Counted from the stretch's first letter, positions 22,106 to 33,769 are shown. The stretch is DNA of 64,000 bases from Plectosphaerella cucumerina (GCA_020746995.1 JAGPXD010000002.1:7130001-7194000), one strand, 5' to 3'. Made by a program: numbers and translations. The notes: a model not told the origin generated them from the sequence alone.

Positions 22106-23211
22106 ATGGCCGCCAAATCTACACGCTTCATGAGCGCATCAGCGCAGCTCCCCCAGCTCAAGCAAGGCCCGGGCGGCATCTTCATGACCTCACAGTTCCA
22201 CACAAAGCCTGAGCTCCCTCCCAAGACCACCAACCTCGCCGGCCAGACAGGCATCATCACCGGTTCTAACACAGGTCTCGGCTTCACCTGCGCTGACATG
22301 CTCCTCGGCTTCGGCCTGACCCACCTCATTCTCGGGGTGCGAACCAAGAGCAAAGGCGAAGCAGCCGCCAAACAGCTCCGCGACAAGCACAAATCGCCCG
22401 GCATCACCATCGACGTCTTCCTCCTCGACCTCGAGTCTTACGACTCGATCCAGGCCTTCTCCCACCAATGCGCCGCCCTGCCCCGCATCGACTTTGCCAT
22501 CCTCAACGCCGGCGCGACCGAAGACACGTTCAAAATCGTCAAGGCCACGGGCCACGAGCGCCTCATCCAGGTCAACTTCCTCTCCACCATGCTGCTCGCC
22601 ACCCTCCTCCTCCCGACGCTCAAATCCAAGTCGCCTCCCGGCCGACCGGGTCGCCTGACCATCGTCAGCTCGGGGTTGAGCTTACACGCCAAGTTCCCGC
22701 AGCATGCCGCGCGGCGCATCATCCCCGCGTTCGATGTCGAGAAGGATTTTGACGTCATGGATCAGTATAGTACGTCAAAGCTCCTCATCCACCTGTACCT
22801 CGACGAGCTGGTGCAGCATGTTGATGCTCATGATGTGGTGGTCAACTGCGTTGACCCGGGGCTCGTCAAGGGGACGGAACTGCATCGCGAGCTTGGGAAG
22901 GTTTCGCATTTTGTGATGAGCGTGATGAAGTCGCTGAGCGGGAGGAGTCTCGAGGTGGGTGCGTCAACCTATGTCGATGCGGCTGTGGTTAAGGGCGAGG
23001 AGACCCATGGGTGCTTCCTGATGAACTGGAAGATCTTTCCGTGAGTATCTCGATGGACCAGTCTTGAAATCTGCTAATGCTGATAAGGTACGGCAACTTC
23101 TACTATGGCCCTCACGGGGCAGACGCCCAGGCTCGGCTTTGGAAGGAGATGATGGAGGAGTTCCGGTTCCTGAAGCTGGAGGAAGTCATCCGGTCCCTGA
23201 GGGATGTCTGA
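22106..23211 (+). CDS. Short-chain dehydrogenase/reductase
   Basis: Exons 22106-23040 and 23088-23211 give 352 residues. The Rossmann motif TGSNTGLG is at about 52-59, NAG in FAILNAGATED, the catalytic Ser region in LTIVSSGLS, and YSTSK (Tyr at about 221, Lys four later), so the active site is complete. The arrangement (long N-terminal tail, GIITGSNTGLGFTCADMLL) resembles retinol-dehydrogenase/WWOX-like fungal SDRs, which reduce or oxidise carbonyl or hydroxyl groups with NAD(P). The C-terminal exon supplies YGNFYYGPHGADAQARLWKE, normal for this subgroup. Substrate unknown; the divergent regulator next door makes local control plausible but unproven. Confidence 0.9.
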
Positions 23212-23924
23212 TGCAGGCCCGCCTGGTAAGATTGATCTCTGATGTAGAAGAGTTTGCTTCATGTCGATTCATGTTTTGTTTGGTAGTCGGATGGTTTGTC
23301 GTCAGTATAAAGGTTCCGGTGGAAGAAGATATAAAAAACCGTCTTCCATTTCTTTCACCCAGTGTTAGAGGTGCTCAGATGGCGGGGTAGCTCTCCACTG
23401 TGACATCCCGACCGCGGGGTACCTGGGCGCTAGGCGTCTTTATCTAATCGCCGGGCCCGATCACACCTTCCCTTCAGTGGGGTTCCCGCCCCGGACAGGC
23501 CCCGTTCTCGAAGATTCCAGGGGCCCAGGATTAGAAATTGGGCGCCCGAGGTCCCCGGGGGCGGATGCAACACCGTCCCGTCCCCTTGAGCCTACAGGTC
23601 CGACTTGGCAGCTCCTGGCGTTGGTCACGCGTTTGTCCGCAGCACATCTCGGCATCGCCCCCCGGACGACTGACCCCCCACTCGCTGCTCTCGACATTTC
23701 AAAAACCCTCCGATCCGTGTCTGCCGAGCGGCACCGCGGTCTGACATCTCTAGACAAATCATCTCTCCGCTCTGCACCTATACGCCTCGTCCACGGATCG
23801 CGCAACTTTCCCCGGGCCAACCTCTCGCCACCGCCGCTGATGCCTATGACAAGCTGAAAGACTTCCCGACAATCGTTCCAACATCATCCTAGACATCTCC
23901 CCGCCTCACGCGCTCCTCGCCAAA
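23212..23924. other. Intergenic region
   Basis: 3' flank of the dehydrogenase and leader of the U-box gene. A 126-codon frame at 23477-23857 looks like chance coding in a GC-rich leader. Nothing else seen. Confidence 0.4.
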
Positions 23925-24804
23925 ATGGCAGACTCACGGTCCATGCAGCTCAAAGACGAGGGCAATCGATACTTCGGGCAAAAGGACTATGTCAGCGCCG
24001 AAAGCCTCTATTCCAAGGCGTACGTCCCATCTTCCCCCGAACCCCCCGAGACCTTCTCCGCTGACGATATGCTCAAACAGTTTGATCGCCGACCCCAAGA
24101 ACCAAGCCCTCTACACCAACCGCGCCATGGCCCGCCTCAAGCTCGAGCTCTGGGACGCCGTCGTCTCCGATTGCCAAGACGCCCTCTCCCTGAACCCCGA
24201 CAACATGAAGGCCTCATACTACCTCTCCCAAGCCCTTCTCCCCCTAGGCGACTTTGACGGCGCCGTCGCCGCCGGCCTGCGCGCCCACGCCCGCTGCGTC
24301 GCGACGGGCGACCGCTCCCTTCCCGCTGTCACCACCCAAGTGCTGCGCTGCAAGAAGGAGCGGTGGGCGCACAAGGAAAAGGTCCGCCGGCGCGAGGCCC
24401 GCTACCTGGAAGAGGAGACGCTGGATCTCACAGCGCGGGCCAAGGCGCGCGCTCTTGATGAGGCAGAGACGGCAGCCGAGCGCGAAGAACTCGAAGCGGA
24501 GTGGGACCGGAAGCTCGACGAGCTCCGGCGCGTCTTTGAGCGGTCGAGGGATAAGGCCGACCAGAGGCGCGAGGTGCCCGACTGGGTCATCGATGATATC
24601 TCGTTTGGTATCATGGTCGACCCTGTTATCACGAAAATGGGCAAGTCGTACGAGAGGGCGTCCATCATGGAGCACCTCCGCCGTCATCCCAGTGACCCTC
24701 TGACGCGTGAGCCATTGAACGCCGCCGATTTGCGGCCGAACCTGGCTTTGAGGCAAGCATGCGAGGAGTTCCTTGATGAGAACGGCTGGGCCGTCGACTG
24801 GTAG
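23925..24804 (+). CDS. TPR/U-box E3 ubiquitin ligase, CHIP (STUB1)-like
   Basis: Exons 23925-24019 and 24081-24804 give 272 residues. An N-terminal TPR array (about 7-110: LKDEGNRYFGQKDYVSAESL, then NQALYTNRAMARLKL and DALSLNPDNMKASYYLSQAL) is followed by a charged coiled coil (about 120-195) and a C-terminal U-box (about 198-265: VPDWVIDDISFGIMVDPVIT, then DPLTREPL and NLALRQACEEFL). This order and length are those of CHIP, which binds C-terminal EEVD of Hsp70/Hsp90 through the TPR and ubiquitinates their clients through the U-box. A conserved Asn/Arg pair expected in TPR carboxylate clamps (GNRYF, NRAMARL) is visible. Budding yeast lacks CHIP, but filamentous fungi keep it. Confidence 0.88.
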
Positions 24805-25012
24805 CATGGGAAGCATTGGCTTTTCGTTTCTTTGCATAGCATAGCGTTCTTCGGCGTTGGTTGGCTGTCGTGTTGGAAAACAGAGGGCGGGCACGTCTTG
24901 TTCATGGCATTCACCTTTGCTTCTCCTGACCATTTCTGGGCGATGCACGCCTGTTTATGAGACCCAATAACACGCTTTTACTCTAATCAAATCAAATGGT
25001 ATACAGCATGCC

Positions 25013-26952
25013 TCACCGTGGGCCACCGACGTGCGCCCTCGGGGCATAGTCCAGATCCGCCAAGATCTCCACAAACTGCGAGATGTAGTCGCGGCTGCGC
25101 TTCTCCGCTTCGCTCAGCGTGCCTCCGCCCTCGTTGCGCTCTAGCAAGGTGCTCGCAATTTCCCGGATCTTGATGATCTACGCGTCTTGTTAGCAACCGT
25201 TCTCCAGCAAAGTAAAGTCCTACACCTACCATGGACATGCCGTTGGACTCGAGGGTCCACGACGAGTTGCAGCTGACCACGTCAAGCAGCTCCCGCGCAA
25301 TGGCCTCACGCAGCTCCCACACCTGCTCCCGCGCCGAGGCATCCGGCGGCGTCGGCTGGTCGGCCGGGGACGATTGCGATCCGGGCGTCAACGCGCTGCC
25401 GGGGTTCTGCTGCGGCGGCGCTTCAACCTTGGGGGCCGCCATCTTGGTTAGGCAGGTCTCAAGGATGGTCGACTGAATGTAGATGGCCGTGATGTGAATG
25501 TTGGCGCGCATAATGTCAAACTGCGGTGACAGCTGGGGCAGGCTGTGGCCAGCGTCGGAGCGGGCGGTGCGTGGCGACCCCCGGCGACGAGGCATGCTCA
25601 GCGCCTCTGGCAAGTCGCTCAGGGTGGACTCAAGGCGTGCCATGACCTGGAACAGCGAGTCGAGCATGGGTGTGGTCGAGACCTGGGTGCGGTGGTGCTC
25701 GTACTCGTTGAAGAGGTTCGTCTCCCAGGCGCCTGACGAGAGGCGGTAGCCGGCGGGCGCGCCGGGGAAGGCCTTATGCAGGAGGTCAGCTACGGAGAGG
25801 AAGACCTTGACGAGGGCGATGAAGCCCGAGATCATAGGGAGAGTGCGCCCTGCTGGAGATGCACCGTCGAGGGTCACTTCGCCAGCGAGGTCGTCGTCGG
25901 AGAGCTCGACGGGCATAAGGAAGTCCCAGTCGGTGAAGAGGGGATCGTAGCTCATGCCAAGATGGGGAGTAAAGTGGGAGATGCGGTCGTGCATCTGCAT
26001 AAAGAAGAGGACCCAGAAACCGCGCTTGCACAGCTCCGTCTCGACAGGCGTCAGGCCCGCGTATGACGGCTTCTTGTACATGTCGTTGACCCTGAAATAC
26101 GAGACGGCCTCGGCGGCAAAGGTCCAACCCACGGGCACGCGGCCGGCGTAGTGGGTGGCCAGTGCCATTATCACCGAGCACACCATTGTCTCGACGGTCG
26201 GGCGGTTCGACCAGGCGGGCTCGCTCGTGAGACGGCTCAGGTGCAGCAGATGAACAGCGCGGTCGACCATGTCGCCGACATCCCTGTACCAGGGGCTGCC
26301 ATAGACGCTGATGCGGCGGGGGATGGAGGCGATGGTGGCGGCGCAGAGGGCGATGCACAGGCGCAGGAAGGCGGGGTCCGTTTCGTAGCGGCGGGCGGCG
26401 AAGTCGCGCGTGAAGGAGGGGACGTGGACGAGCGGCAGGACGGGGTATACGCGCTCGAAGAAGTCGTCGATGATGATGCTGAGGGTGTGCTCGGGAACGA
26501 AGTGCGCGATCGACGGGGAGCCGATGGCGAGCTGCAGCGGCCCGGGCGGCGCGGGACTCGGGCCCGATGAGGACGTCGGCGGCGATGCGCTGGTGAGCTC
26601 CGCGGCCGCGCGCTGGCGGGCTTCAGCGACACGTCTGTCGGAGGAGGTCAGTCTGTATTTCTTCTCGCTGGGGGAGTGTATTCTCGGTCGGTCGGCACGT
26701 ACTTGCTCGGGGGGCCTCGGGGTTTCCTGTCAGTCAGGAAAGTGCAGGGGACGTCGGCCTTGAAGCATCGCTGGCACACGGCCGACGAGCCGTTGAACAC
26801 GCACTGCGCAGCGTCATAGGTTAGCTGGAGTTTGGATCGCGAGGTTGTGTCGGGTTTGAGGGAGCACTTTGACTTGCCTGGATCTTGCGCTCGCGGCACA
26901 GGTCACACGCCTTGCGGGAGATGGAGCGGCCTTTCCTCGAACTCTCGGCCAT
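25013..26952 (-). CDS. Zn2Cys6 transcription factor
   Basis: Four exons (26952-26878, 26803-26703, 26634-25230, 25177-25013) give 581 residues. The zinc cluster is Cys16, Cys19, Cys26, Cys35, Cys38, Cys45 (C-x2-C-x6-C-x8-C-x2-C-x6-C) with basic residues RKA before and RERK inside. It is complete only when intron 1 (26804-26877) is removed, and that intron starts with GC rather than GT (GCAAGT...CGCAG). After the zinc cluster, RKPRGPPSKRVAEARQR is a linker, and the fungal-specific regulatory domain (PEHTLSIIIDDFFERVYPVL, then CIALCAATIASIPRRIS, NDMYKKPSYAGLTPVETELC, FMQMHDRISH) covers most of the rest. Sequence-specific nuclear activator or repressor; target unknown, though the domain resembles sugar/carbon regulators in general layout. 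Confidence 0.86.
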
Positions 26953-28046
26953 CGGAAGGCATCACGGGGGTCGCAGGAAGCTGCTGAGACCCGCGACTGC
27001 CGGATGTCATGCGCTCGCCGTCGCTTTGTCGACTCGCGGGGGGTTGTATGGGTTGGGGGCGGAGGAGAAGGCGGGGAGGGGAGGAGGAGGGAGGGAAGGG
27101 AAGGGAAGCGAGGTTTATCTTGCGAGTCGACTTTCGCGTGCTGTGCCAGTGTGGTGCTAGGCTGCTTCCATTATGCGGTACAGGTGGTGGCATGGCATAC
27201 CTGGCATGGCATCTTCCGGAGCGCACCACCACCACCCTCTCCCACTCTCTCGTTCGTTCGCTTACCTCGTTTAGATCGATTCAAGCGACTCTTTAGGCCA
27301 TGCGTTCGTTGCCTTGCACTTTCTGCTTAGCTTGCACCATTCCTGCTTCATTCCTCGATTCTGATCTCAGACCAATCTGACTTCGCTGAGTCATCCAGTC
27401 ATCGCTGTCGCGACAGCCTCAAAGCTGCTCAATTGAAGACCTCAGCTAGATCGAGTCAGTGAGTCCATCTTCATCTCTCTTTTGGCCTTATCCATCAACT
27501 TGTCTGTCATTTGCAGGCTTAAAGTCATGCTCGGCTCACTTGCGCCGCCTGTGGTTGCAGATCGCAATCCATTACACAATGCCCTCCATCTGCACGTCCT
27601 GGAAGTATCATCGTCCGTTTGGATCAGTCCCTTGACTGAACCTGGATGGAGTGGCTGATATCAAGGCTCAATTTGCTCCATGTCATTGATTTGAGTGGCC
27701 TGGAGGGTTTTACGGTACTGATTTTCGACTTCGTGGCCCCCTGCCCAACTCGAGCGACCCCAGCCCCTGTCTGAAAGCATCGTGATGGCTTCACTTTGCG
27801 CAAATCCTACGGCTCACCTCGACAAATCGCCAAGCCACGCGTTTGAGGGTTGTATTTTGTCAAACTATCCACCGCTAGCTCCAGCTTGATTATCTAATCC
27901 TCATGATACCTGGATGGAGTTGAACGCTGGCGCAGGTCGCGGTTGTCCAAGGCTTTCACCATCAATTTTTTTCGTTCCATATGACAGTGACTGGCGAGGC
28001 GACTACTTGGAACATCTATTATTCCAGGGTGGTACGGTCTAATTGA
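26953..28046. other. Intergenic region, 1.1 kb
   Basis: Promoter and leader of the Zn2Cys6 gene on the left and the 3' flank of the WSC gene on the right. On the plus strand GTGAGT at about 27459 and TTTGCAG at about 27510-27516 form an intron-like pair without any coding sequence around it. No gene is supported. Confidence 0.4.
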
Positions 28047-29003
28047 TCAGCTTAACAGTACGTAGGAGCACAAGAAGCTTGCAATCATCAGTCCCTTTTG
28101 CCACAAATCTCCTGTTTGCGCCGCCTTGCTGTCAGGGCGATCATCAGTTTCTGAATTGCTCGTGGTGGTCCCTTCCGATGGCGTAGCTGTAGTGGTGGTC
28201 GCCTGGGACAGAGTGTCTGCGGTGGCAGTCGCCTCGGACAGAATGGCACTCGGCTTGGATGATGTGGTCTGCTGGGGTGGCGTGTTCGAGTCCTCCCCGT
28301 AAACTGCCGTGTAGACGGCGAAGAAGCCATCACCACCGCATTTCTCTCCCCTGTCACCAGCGCAAGGCACGTTGCAGTCCTTCACATCTTCTGCCGGCTC
28401 CCCTACGACGTAAGAAGAGCACCAGCAGGCATTGCCACCCCCAAGCCCGGCGTAGTGAACCTCCCAGTCATCCTCAAAGCACATCCGGTGGCACTTGGCG
28501 ACTGTCATGTCTTTGTCACCTGCCTCGGAAGAGACGCGCTTCCTCATTGCTCCTATTCCCCAGTTGTTGTCGACGTAACACCCAAGAGGGGCCCAAACCG
28601 GCCTGCCGAGGGGAGGGACGGGCGAATACGTTGTCGATGGCGCGAGGGATGTTGTGGACGTTGTAGGCGGCAGCGCGGTCAGAGTCGTGATCCACTCGCT
28701 CCGGACCTGGGCGCAATATGAACGAATCTGCCAGTTTTGACAGTCAAGAGTGACGGAGGGGTTCCAGCGTGTGAAGTCCTCTGGGGTGATGCTGAAAATC
28801 TCCCTGACTTCCTCGCAGGTGTAGCCCTTGTTGTTGTTAAGCCAGAATGTGCAGGTCTTGATAGTGTTTGGATCAAAGTCCAACCAAGGCGGGTCTATCG
28901 TGCCGTCGTTCTCAAACAGATGACGCTCATCTTCGGCCACGGCTCCGGTGAGGAAGACGAACCGGAGAAGTGTGGCGGCGCCGGCAGGGAGAGAGACCTT
29001 CAT
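28047..29003 (-). CDS. LysM-like plus WSC domain GPI-type cell-surface protein
   Basis: One exon, 318 residues from the ATG at 29003, which opens a signal peptide (about 1-23, MKVSLPAGAATLLRFVFLTG). Residues about 50-100 (CTFWLNNNKGYTCEEVREIF, ITPEDFTRWNPSV, then two Cys ending SYCAQV) form a fungal-type LysM module with paired cysteines. After a Thr/Ser/Pro linker comes a WSC domain (about 140-235) with PLGCYVDNNW, KCHRMCFE, YAGLGGGNACWCSS and CAGDRGEKCGG. A Ser/Thr-rich stretch and a hydrophobic C-terminus (LMIASFLCSYVLLS) suggest a GPI anchor. LysM binds chitin-like glycans and WSC binds glucan or other polysaccharides, so this probably lies in or at the cell wall. An upstream ATG at 29036 is less likely because it would precede the signal peptide. 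Confidence 0.83.
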   Translation of the reverse strand: MKVSLPAGAATLLRFVFLTGAVAEDERHLFENDGTIDPPWLDFDPNTIKTCTFWLNNNKGYTCEEVREIFSITPEDFTRWNPSVTLDCQNWQIRSYCAQVRSEWITTLTALPPTTSTTSLAPSTTYSPVPPLGRPVWAPLGCYVDNNWGIGAMRKRVSSEAGDKDMTVAKCHRMCFEDDWEVHYAGLGGGNACWCSSYVVGEPAEDVKDCNVPCAGDRGEKCGGDGFFAVYTAVYGEDSNTPPQQTTSSKPSAILSEATATADTLSQATTTTATPSEGTTTSNSETDDRPDSKAAQTGDLWQKGLMIASFLCSYVLLS

Positions 29004-29587
29004 GGCGGAGGACGATGTACGATCAAACGCGGACAAGATGCCAAAAGAAGGGAGAGATGCAGTAACGAAGCAGAAAACTGCCCAAGAATTGGAAATGCGA
29101 CTGGAGGGGCGACCTTCGCTTCTTGGAAATTAAGCTTGACTGCAGACTCCATCGCCAACCAACCGTCAAATATTTCGGAATCTCGCCCGACTTGGCGCCG
29201 TATGAATTGAGGGTCTCGCCCGTTTCGGCAACTCGCCGGGGTACACGTCCTTGACCCTGGTCACGATGCCTCGTTTGATTCGGCAAGCCTCGATCTTCTG
29301 ATGGAGTATTAATGAGTCAATCTTTGGACAAGACGGAGAATGACAGCTGCCTCCGCGGTTAGCCTAGCATACAGGGCTAGGTAGATAATGCGTTGCAGGG
29401 ATAAAAAGAGGCAGATGGACGACCGATGAACGTCCACCAACAGCCATATCGTGCTTCTCCTTCGGGCTATATCCACACCTACGCCCCCCTGAGTCACTTA
29501 CTTTGCCCTGCCTTGTGCTTCGTACTCGCTCGACGACCCTTTGACTGCCCGCGCGTATCTTCCTCCACAAATTTTGGACTCGACGCC
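29004..29587. other. Divergent promoter region
   Basis: Common upstream region of the minus-strand WSC gene and the plus-strand 2EXR gene. No other feature is recognised. Confidence 0.45.
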
Positions 29588-30262
29588 ATGGCGACTTTCC
29601 ATGGATTTCCCGACCTGCCAACGGAGATCCGACTTCTGATCTGGAACCACTATGCCCAACCTGATCTTGGTGATCCGCCTCGGATCGTGGAGCTTGGGCT
29701 GAAAACCAGCCCTTGTGACCCTGGACACCCACGGTGTAGCTATGCCTTCCGCCGCACTTATCATCAATTCTACGTACGCTCCCCTGCACCTGCGATCCTG
29801 CAGGTCTGCAGAGAAGCCCGCATGGTCGGCGACATATACTACCGCAAGACCTTCGTCTGCCCACATCTATCTCACCCGAACCACATCGGTCATTTCGCAT
29901 GGCTCAACTTCGACACAGATGTTGTACGAATGTCACTGCTGCACGTCGGGAAAACCGGCGGTGCGGACCGTCATTTGATCCAGCGCCTGGAACTCATCTC
30001 GAACGATCTCGATGCAAACTATTTCTTGGACTTCGGCCCGAGACATCTGAACTTTCGTTCGCTAAAGAGCATTGACATCCTACACGACGGATCAATGAGG
30101 GAATGGTATACACAGGTCGCGGACCAACCCTGGGGATGTGACACTTCTATCATGAGGGTGATCCACAAACAATCGGGTGAGGTGCTGGACCACGACAGGG
30201 ACTTGGAGATTTCAGAGTCGGGTATTTGGCCTGTGTCGAAACAGGCACTGTCCGTAGATTAG
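29588..30262 (+). CDS. 2EXR domain protein
   Basis: A single exon of 224 residues. The N-terminus TFHGFPDLPTEIRLLIWNHY is the 2EXR domain signature (F..FP.LP.EIR..IW), and APAILQVCREARMVGDIYYR is its second conserved helix. The rest is a fungal-expanded family with no defined reaction; the domain is widespread in filamentous ascomycetes and F-box-like in its N-terminal helix. The start at 29588 (GACGCCATGGCG) has a strong context and gives the standard N-terminus. No signal peptide. Confidence 0.82.
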   Translation: MATFHGFPDLPTEIRLLIWNHYAQPDLGDPPRIVELGLKTSPCDPGHPRCSYAFRRTYHQFYVRSPAPAILQVCREARMVGDIYYRKTFVCPHLSHPNHIGHFAWLNFDTDVVRMSLLHVGKTGGADRHLIQRLELISNDLDANYFLDFGPRHLNFRSLKSIDILHDGSMREWYTQVADQPWGCDTSIMRVIHKQSGEVLDHDRDLEISESGIWPVSKQALSVD

Positions 30263-32163
30263 CCTTGAACTTTTCTACCCTGGCTTGTCAACATGAGCGG
30301 CTGGCCAGGCGGCTAGCTGAGTTCTTTGCGAGTTGTGGTGGATTCTTTGTTAAGATACCTTGAATCTGCCCATTTCAGATGCATACAATTGAACGACAAG
30401 CTGTATCGCATCAGACCCCGGAGCGCACGTCATGGGAGGCCTGAAACTCTCACAGCAGATGTCTCCTTCAGGTTGTCAAGTCAGCATCCCCTACATGGCA
30501 TCCTAATACCGATGTGAGCTTCATCCCATCCGCGCTATCTTTCTCGAGAATAATCTCCTCCTGTACGCCCTATCATCCCCTTCTAACCCCTCTGCGGTCA
30601 AGACTGTGCGGTAGTCTCGCTGCCCATCCCTGACAGACACAATAACACAAGTCACTTGGAGTGAGTTATTGCAATGCCTGTACACCCGATATCATGGGAT
30701 CATATACTTAGATGACATAATAAGCCGAGAAGCTCAGGCATAGCCCTCCCGGAAGATGATTGATCTACAAGCACGATCCAGAAAGTCTTGTCGAGGCTGG
30801 AATGCTGGATGACAGTCATGCTCTTCATATCAATCCGCTGGTACATTAATACACCAAATGCAACGATCCAAAACAATCTAGCCAACTTTGAGCTCTTGCC
30901 CATGTCTAAAATTTCCCGGAACAAGTCAATTTCCCCTCCTAAGGCGGTCTATGTCACGGAGACCGGGCACTCTCTACGCCCCCTCAGTCGACCAGCTTCT
31001 ACGGGTACCCATAAGAGTTGTCACTGAGGTGAGAAGCCCACTGCCACACTGCTGAATAGACTGGATATGTCTAATGGTAGGCTCCGCAGCGCAATCCAGG
31101 CTTCGGAGATGGTCACATCAGGCTTCGTCTCCGGATCATTCACGATCCCATGATTGTCTGTCCTCGAAGCAACCCCGCACACAAACCGGTGCCAACGTGT
31201 TGGACAGCACCGTCGTACATATATTTTGATCACCATGCAGCCAGGACAAATCCATGACCAAAATTTGAGTAAGCAACATGCCTCCATGTGTTCGGAGTTC
31301 GAACTACCTTCGGCAAGTACCTAATGTTACCTCGCCGGGGTACAAGTAAGCAAGATGCGTCTGTCGAGAATGGCCGGGGAATAAGTACGCGTATCTGTGC
31401 AGATCCTGTCTCAAAACCTGGCCCGAGCTGCAATGCATGCAGCATGCATACGGTGCACACATCTGGATGGGTGAGGACGGCCCGAACCCTCACGGCACCT
31501 GGTCCAGGCCGCCATTAGCCATCCAGCCTGGCCGTCGTAGCACAGGCCACAAACAAAATGTAGGCCGAATCTTCATGACATTGGCCCATCGGGTATGAAT
31601 GCATGTACCCATGCTCGGACTCTGTATTTGGGCAAGGCATGGGGCCAGAAGCATGATCCAGGCCCCTGTACTTCTGTTTTCCGTCTCGCCAGCAGACCAT
31701 GTCGACGTTCCGACCGCCTCTTGGAAACCTTTCCGCGGATCATCGCCCGAGCTAAGAGCTGCAGCTCAAAGCTTCTCCCTCCCTTCATGACTACTACCTA
31801 GCCAGTAAGGTTCCGTAGGAAAATATTGCGTCTGCGATAGGTAGCAGGGAGCAAGGGGTTCCGATGTCAGTGGGCTGTTGTCTGCATTGTTCCTGGCTCG
31901 ACCGTTGCAGGCTCCCTCCGAGTCTGAGGCATCGATGCATCGCCGTGAAAGTAATAAAAGGCTGGCGATTGTGAAGAGCGTGTGCTACAGTCGATCAGAT
32001 GTATTCATTCATTTCGGTGCAGATCTGTCGTCCAACCAAGACATCGCGTCGTCTTCGTCCTGTGCAACACGCACGATAATAGTTTGCCGCCGTGCTTTCC
32101 ACTTACAAAACCAACCCCTCACCCAGGTTTTCAGTCGGTCTTCGATCCCCGCATATCTTCAAA
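30263..32163. other. Large intergenic region, 1.9 kb
   Basis: No gene seen. Base composition is visibly closer to even than in the coding regions. The sequence CTCGCCGGGGTAC at about 31330 also occurs at about 29234, so a short dispersed motif may be present. The right end is the leader of the MFS gene. Confidence 0.4.
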
Positions 32164-33769
32164 ATGATCTCGGACTATTCGAAAAAGGAGGAGGCCACGG
32201 TCAACGACTCGGCTTCCCTCAGCGTCACCACGGGCGAAGGGCACGACGGCACACATCACCATCATGGCGCCGCGACTGGCGGTACCCCCTCATCCACCTA
32301 CGATCCCAAACTCGAAGCCCGCATCCGCCTCAAGACAGATCTGGCCATCATCCCTCTGGCAGCCCTGATCTTCCTCTTCTGCTTCATCGACCGCAGCAAC
32401 ATCGGCAACGCCCGTCTCGCGGGCCTCGAGGCTGACCTTGGCCTCAAAGGCTACGACTTCAACTCGGTCAACAGCTTCTTCTACGTCTCTTACATTATCT
32501 TCGAAATCCCCTCCAGCGTTCTCTGCAAGGTCGTTGGTCCCGGCTGGTACCTCCCCGGTCTCACCGTTCTTTTCGGCCTCCTGACCGTTGCGAGCGCCTA
32601 TGTCAACAACTACTCCCAGCTGGCGGCCTGCCGCTTTCTCTTAGGGATCGCCGAGGCGGGCGTTATGCCTGGGCTCTCGTACTACCTGTCCCGATTCTAC
32701 AGGCACTCCGAGCTCACCTTTCGGCTCTCGCTCTACATCGTCATGGCGCCGCTGGCGGGTGCCTTTGGTGGTCTCCTGGCGTCTGCGATCCTGAAGCTGC
32801 CTGGCTTTGGCGTGCGAATTCCCGCAGGATCGTGGCGTGCCATTCTGGCTCTTGAAGGCATCGTCACGGTTGTTGTCGGGCTCCTAGCCCTTGCCTTCCT
32901 CACGGACCGTCCCGAGACCGCGCGCTTCCTGACGCCTGAGGAGAGAGAGGTCGCCATCAATCGCCTGAAGGATGAGAGAACAGGCAACACGGTCGTCCTT
33001 GACAAGATCAGCAAGAAGAAAATGTTGAAGGGGGCCATCAACCCGGTGACAGCAACGACGTCCATTTGCTTCATGTTCTGCACCTTCTCCATCCAAGGCC
33101 TGGCCCTCTTCGCGCCCACCATCGTACGCTCCATCTACCCAAACGTTCGTCTGCCAGATCAAGTCCTACCCTCATCTTTCATGCTGACCACTCCCCCAAC
33201 AGACGAGCGTCACTCGCCAGCAGCTCCTCACCGTGCCCCCTTACGCCTTCGGCGCCGGCTGCCTCCTCATCATGTGCTTCGCCAGCTGGAAGCTCAACCG
33301 CCGACAGATCTTCATGATCGCCTGCGCCCCTCCCATGATGATTGGCTATCTCATCTTCCTCTGCACCAACCACACACACGTCAACGTCCGCTACGGCGCC
33401 ATCTTCCTCATGGCCAGCACCGCCTTTATTCTCGGGCCCCTTTGCCATGCCCAGGCCAGCGCGAACGTCAGCTCCGACACGGCTCGCAATATGGCCATCG
33501 CCATCTGCATGTTTTTTGGCAACATCGCCAGCCTCGTGTCGACCTGGTCCTTCCTGCCCAACGACGCTCCCAACTACCCCATCGGCTGCGGCCTCAACTT
33601 TGCCACGTCGACGCTGATCTTATTTGTTGCGGTGTTTGCCTGGTTCTGGATGCGTCGGGATAATGAGAAGCGAGACCAGAAGGATACGGATGCCGAGTCG
33701 GCCAGCCTGGCGCCTGAGGAGGCGGAGCAGCTCGAGTGGAAGCACCCTGCTTTCCGTTGGAGGCTGTGA
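32164..33769 (+). CDS. MFS transporter, allantoate permease (Dal5)/anion:cation symporter type
   Basis: Exons 32164-33144 and 33203-33769 give 515 residues and about 12 membrane segments. The N-terminal tail is Ser/His-rich (with HHHH). Landmarks: FIDRSNIGNARLAGLEADLG after helix 1, YFYxSY-like FFYVSYIIFEIPSSV, CRFLLGIAEAGVMPGLSYYL in helices 4-5, and the central TDRPETARFLTPEEREVA loop. These mark the fungal anion:cation symporter family (Dal5, Tna1, Vht1 relatives), which take up organic acid anions, vitamins or amides with protons at the plasma membrane. The intron donor is GTTCGT, weaker than usual, but it is required to keep the frame. Substrate unknown; it lies 0.5 kb upstream of the thiamine-diphosphate enzyme in the same direction. 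Confidence 0.88.

Noticed and set aside
29230..31345. CTCGCCGGGGTAC occurring near 29234 and again near 31330
   Set aside because: Only 13 bases are shared and the flanks do not extend the match, so a transposon copy or duplication is not supported.
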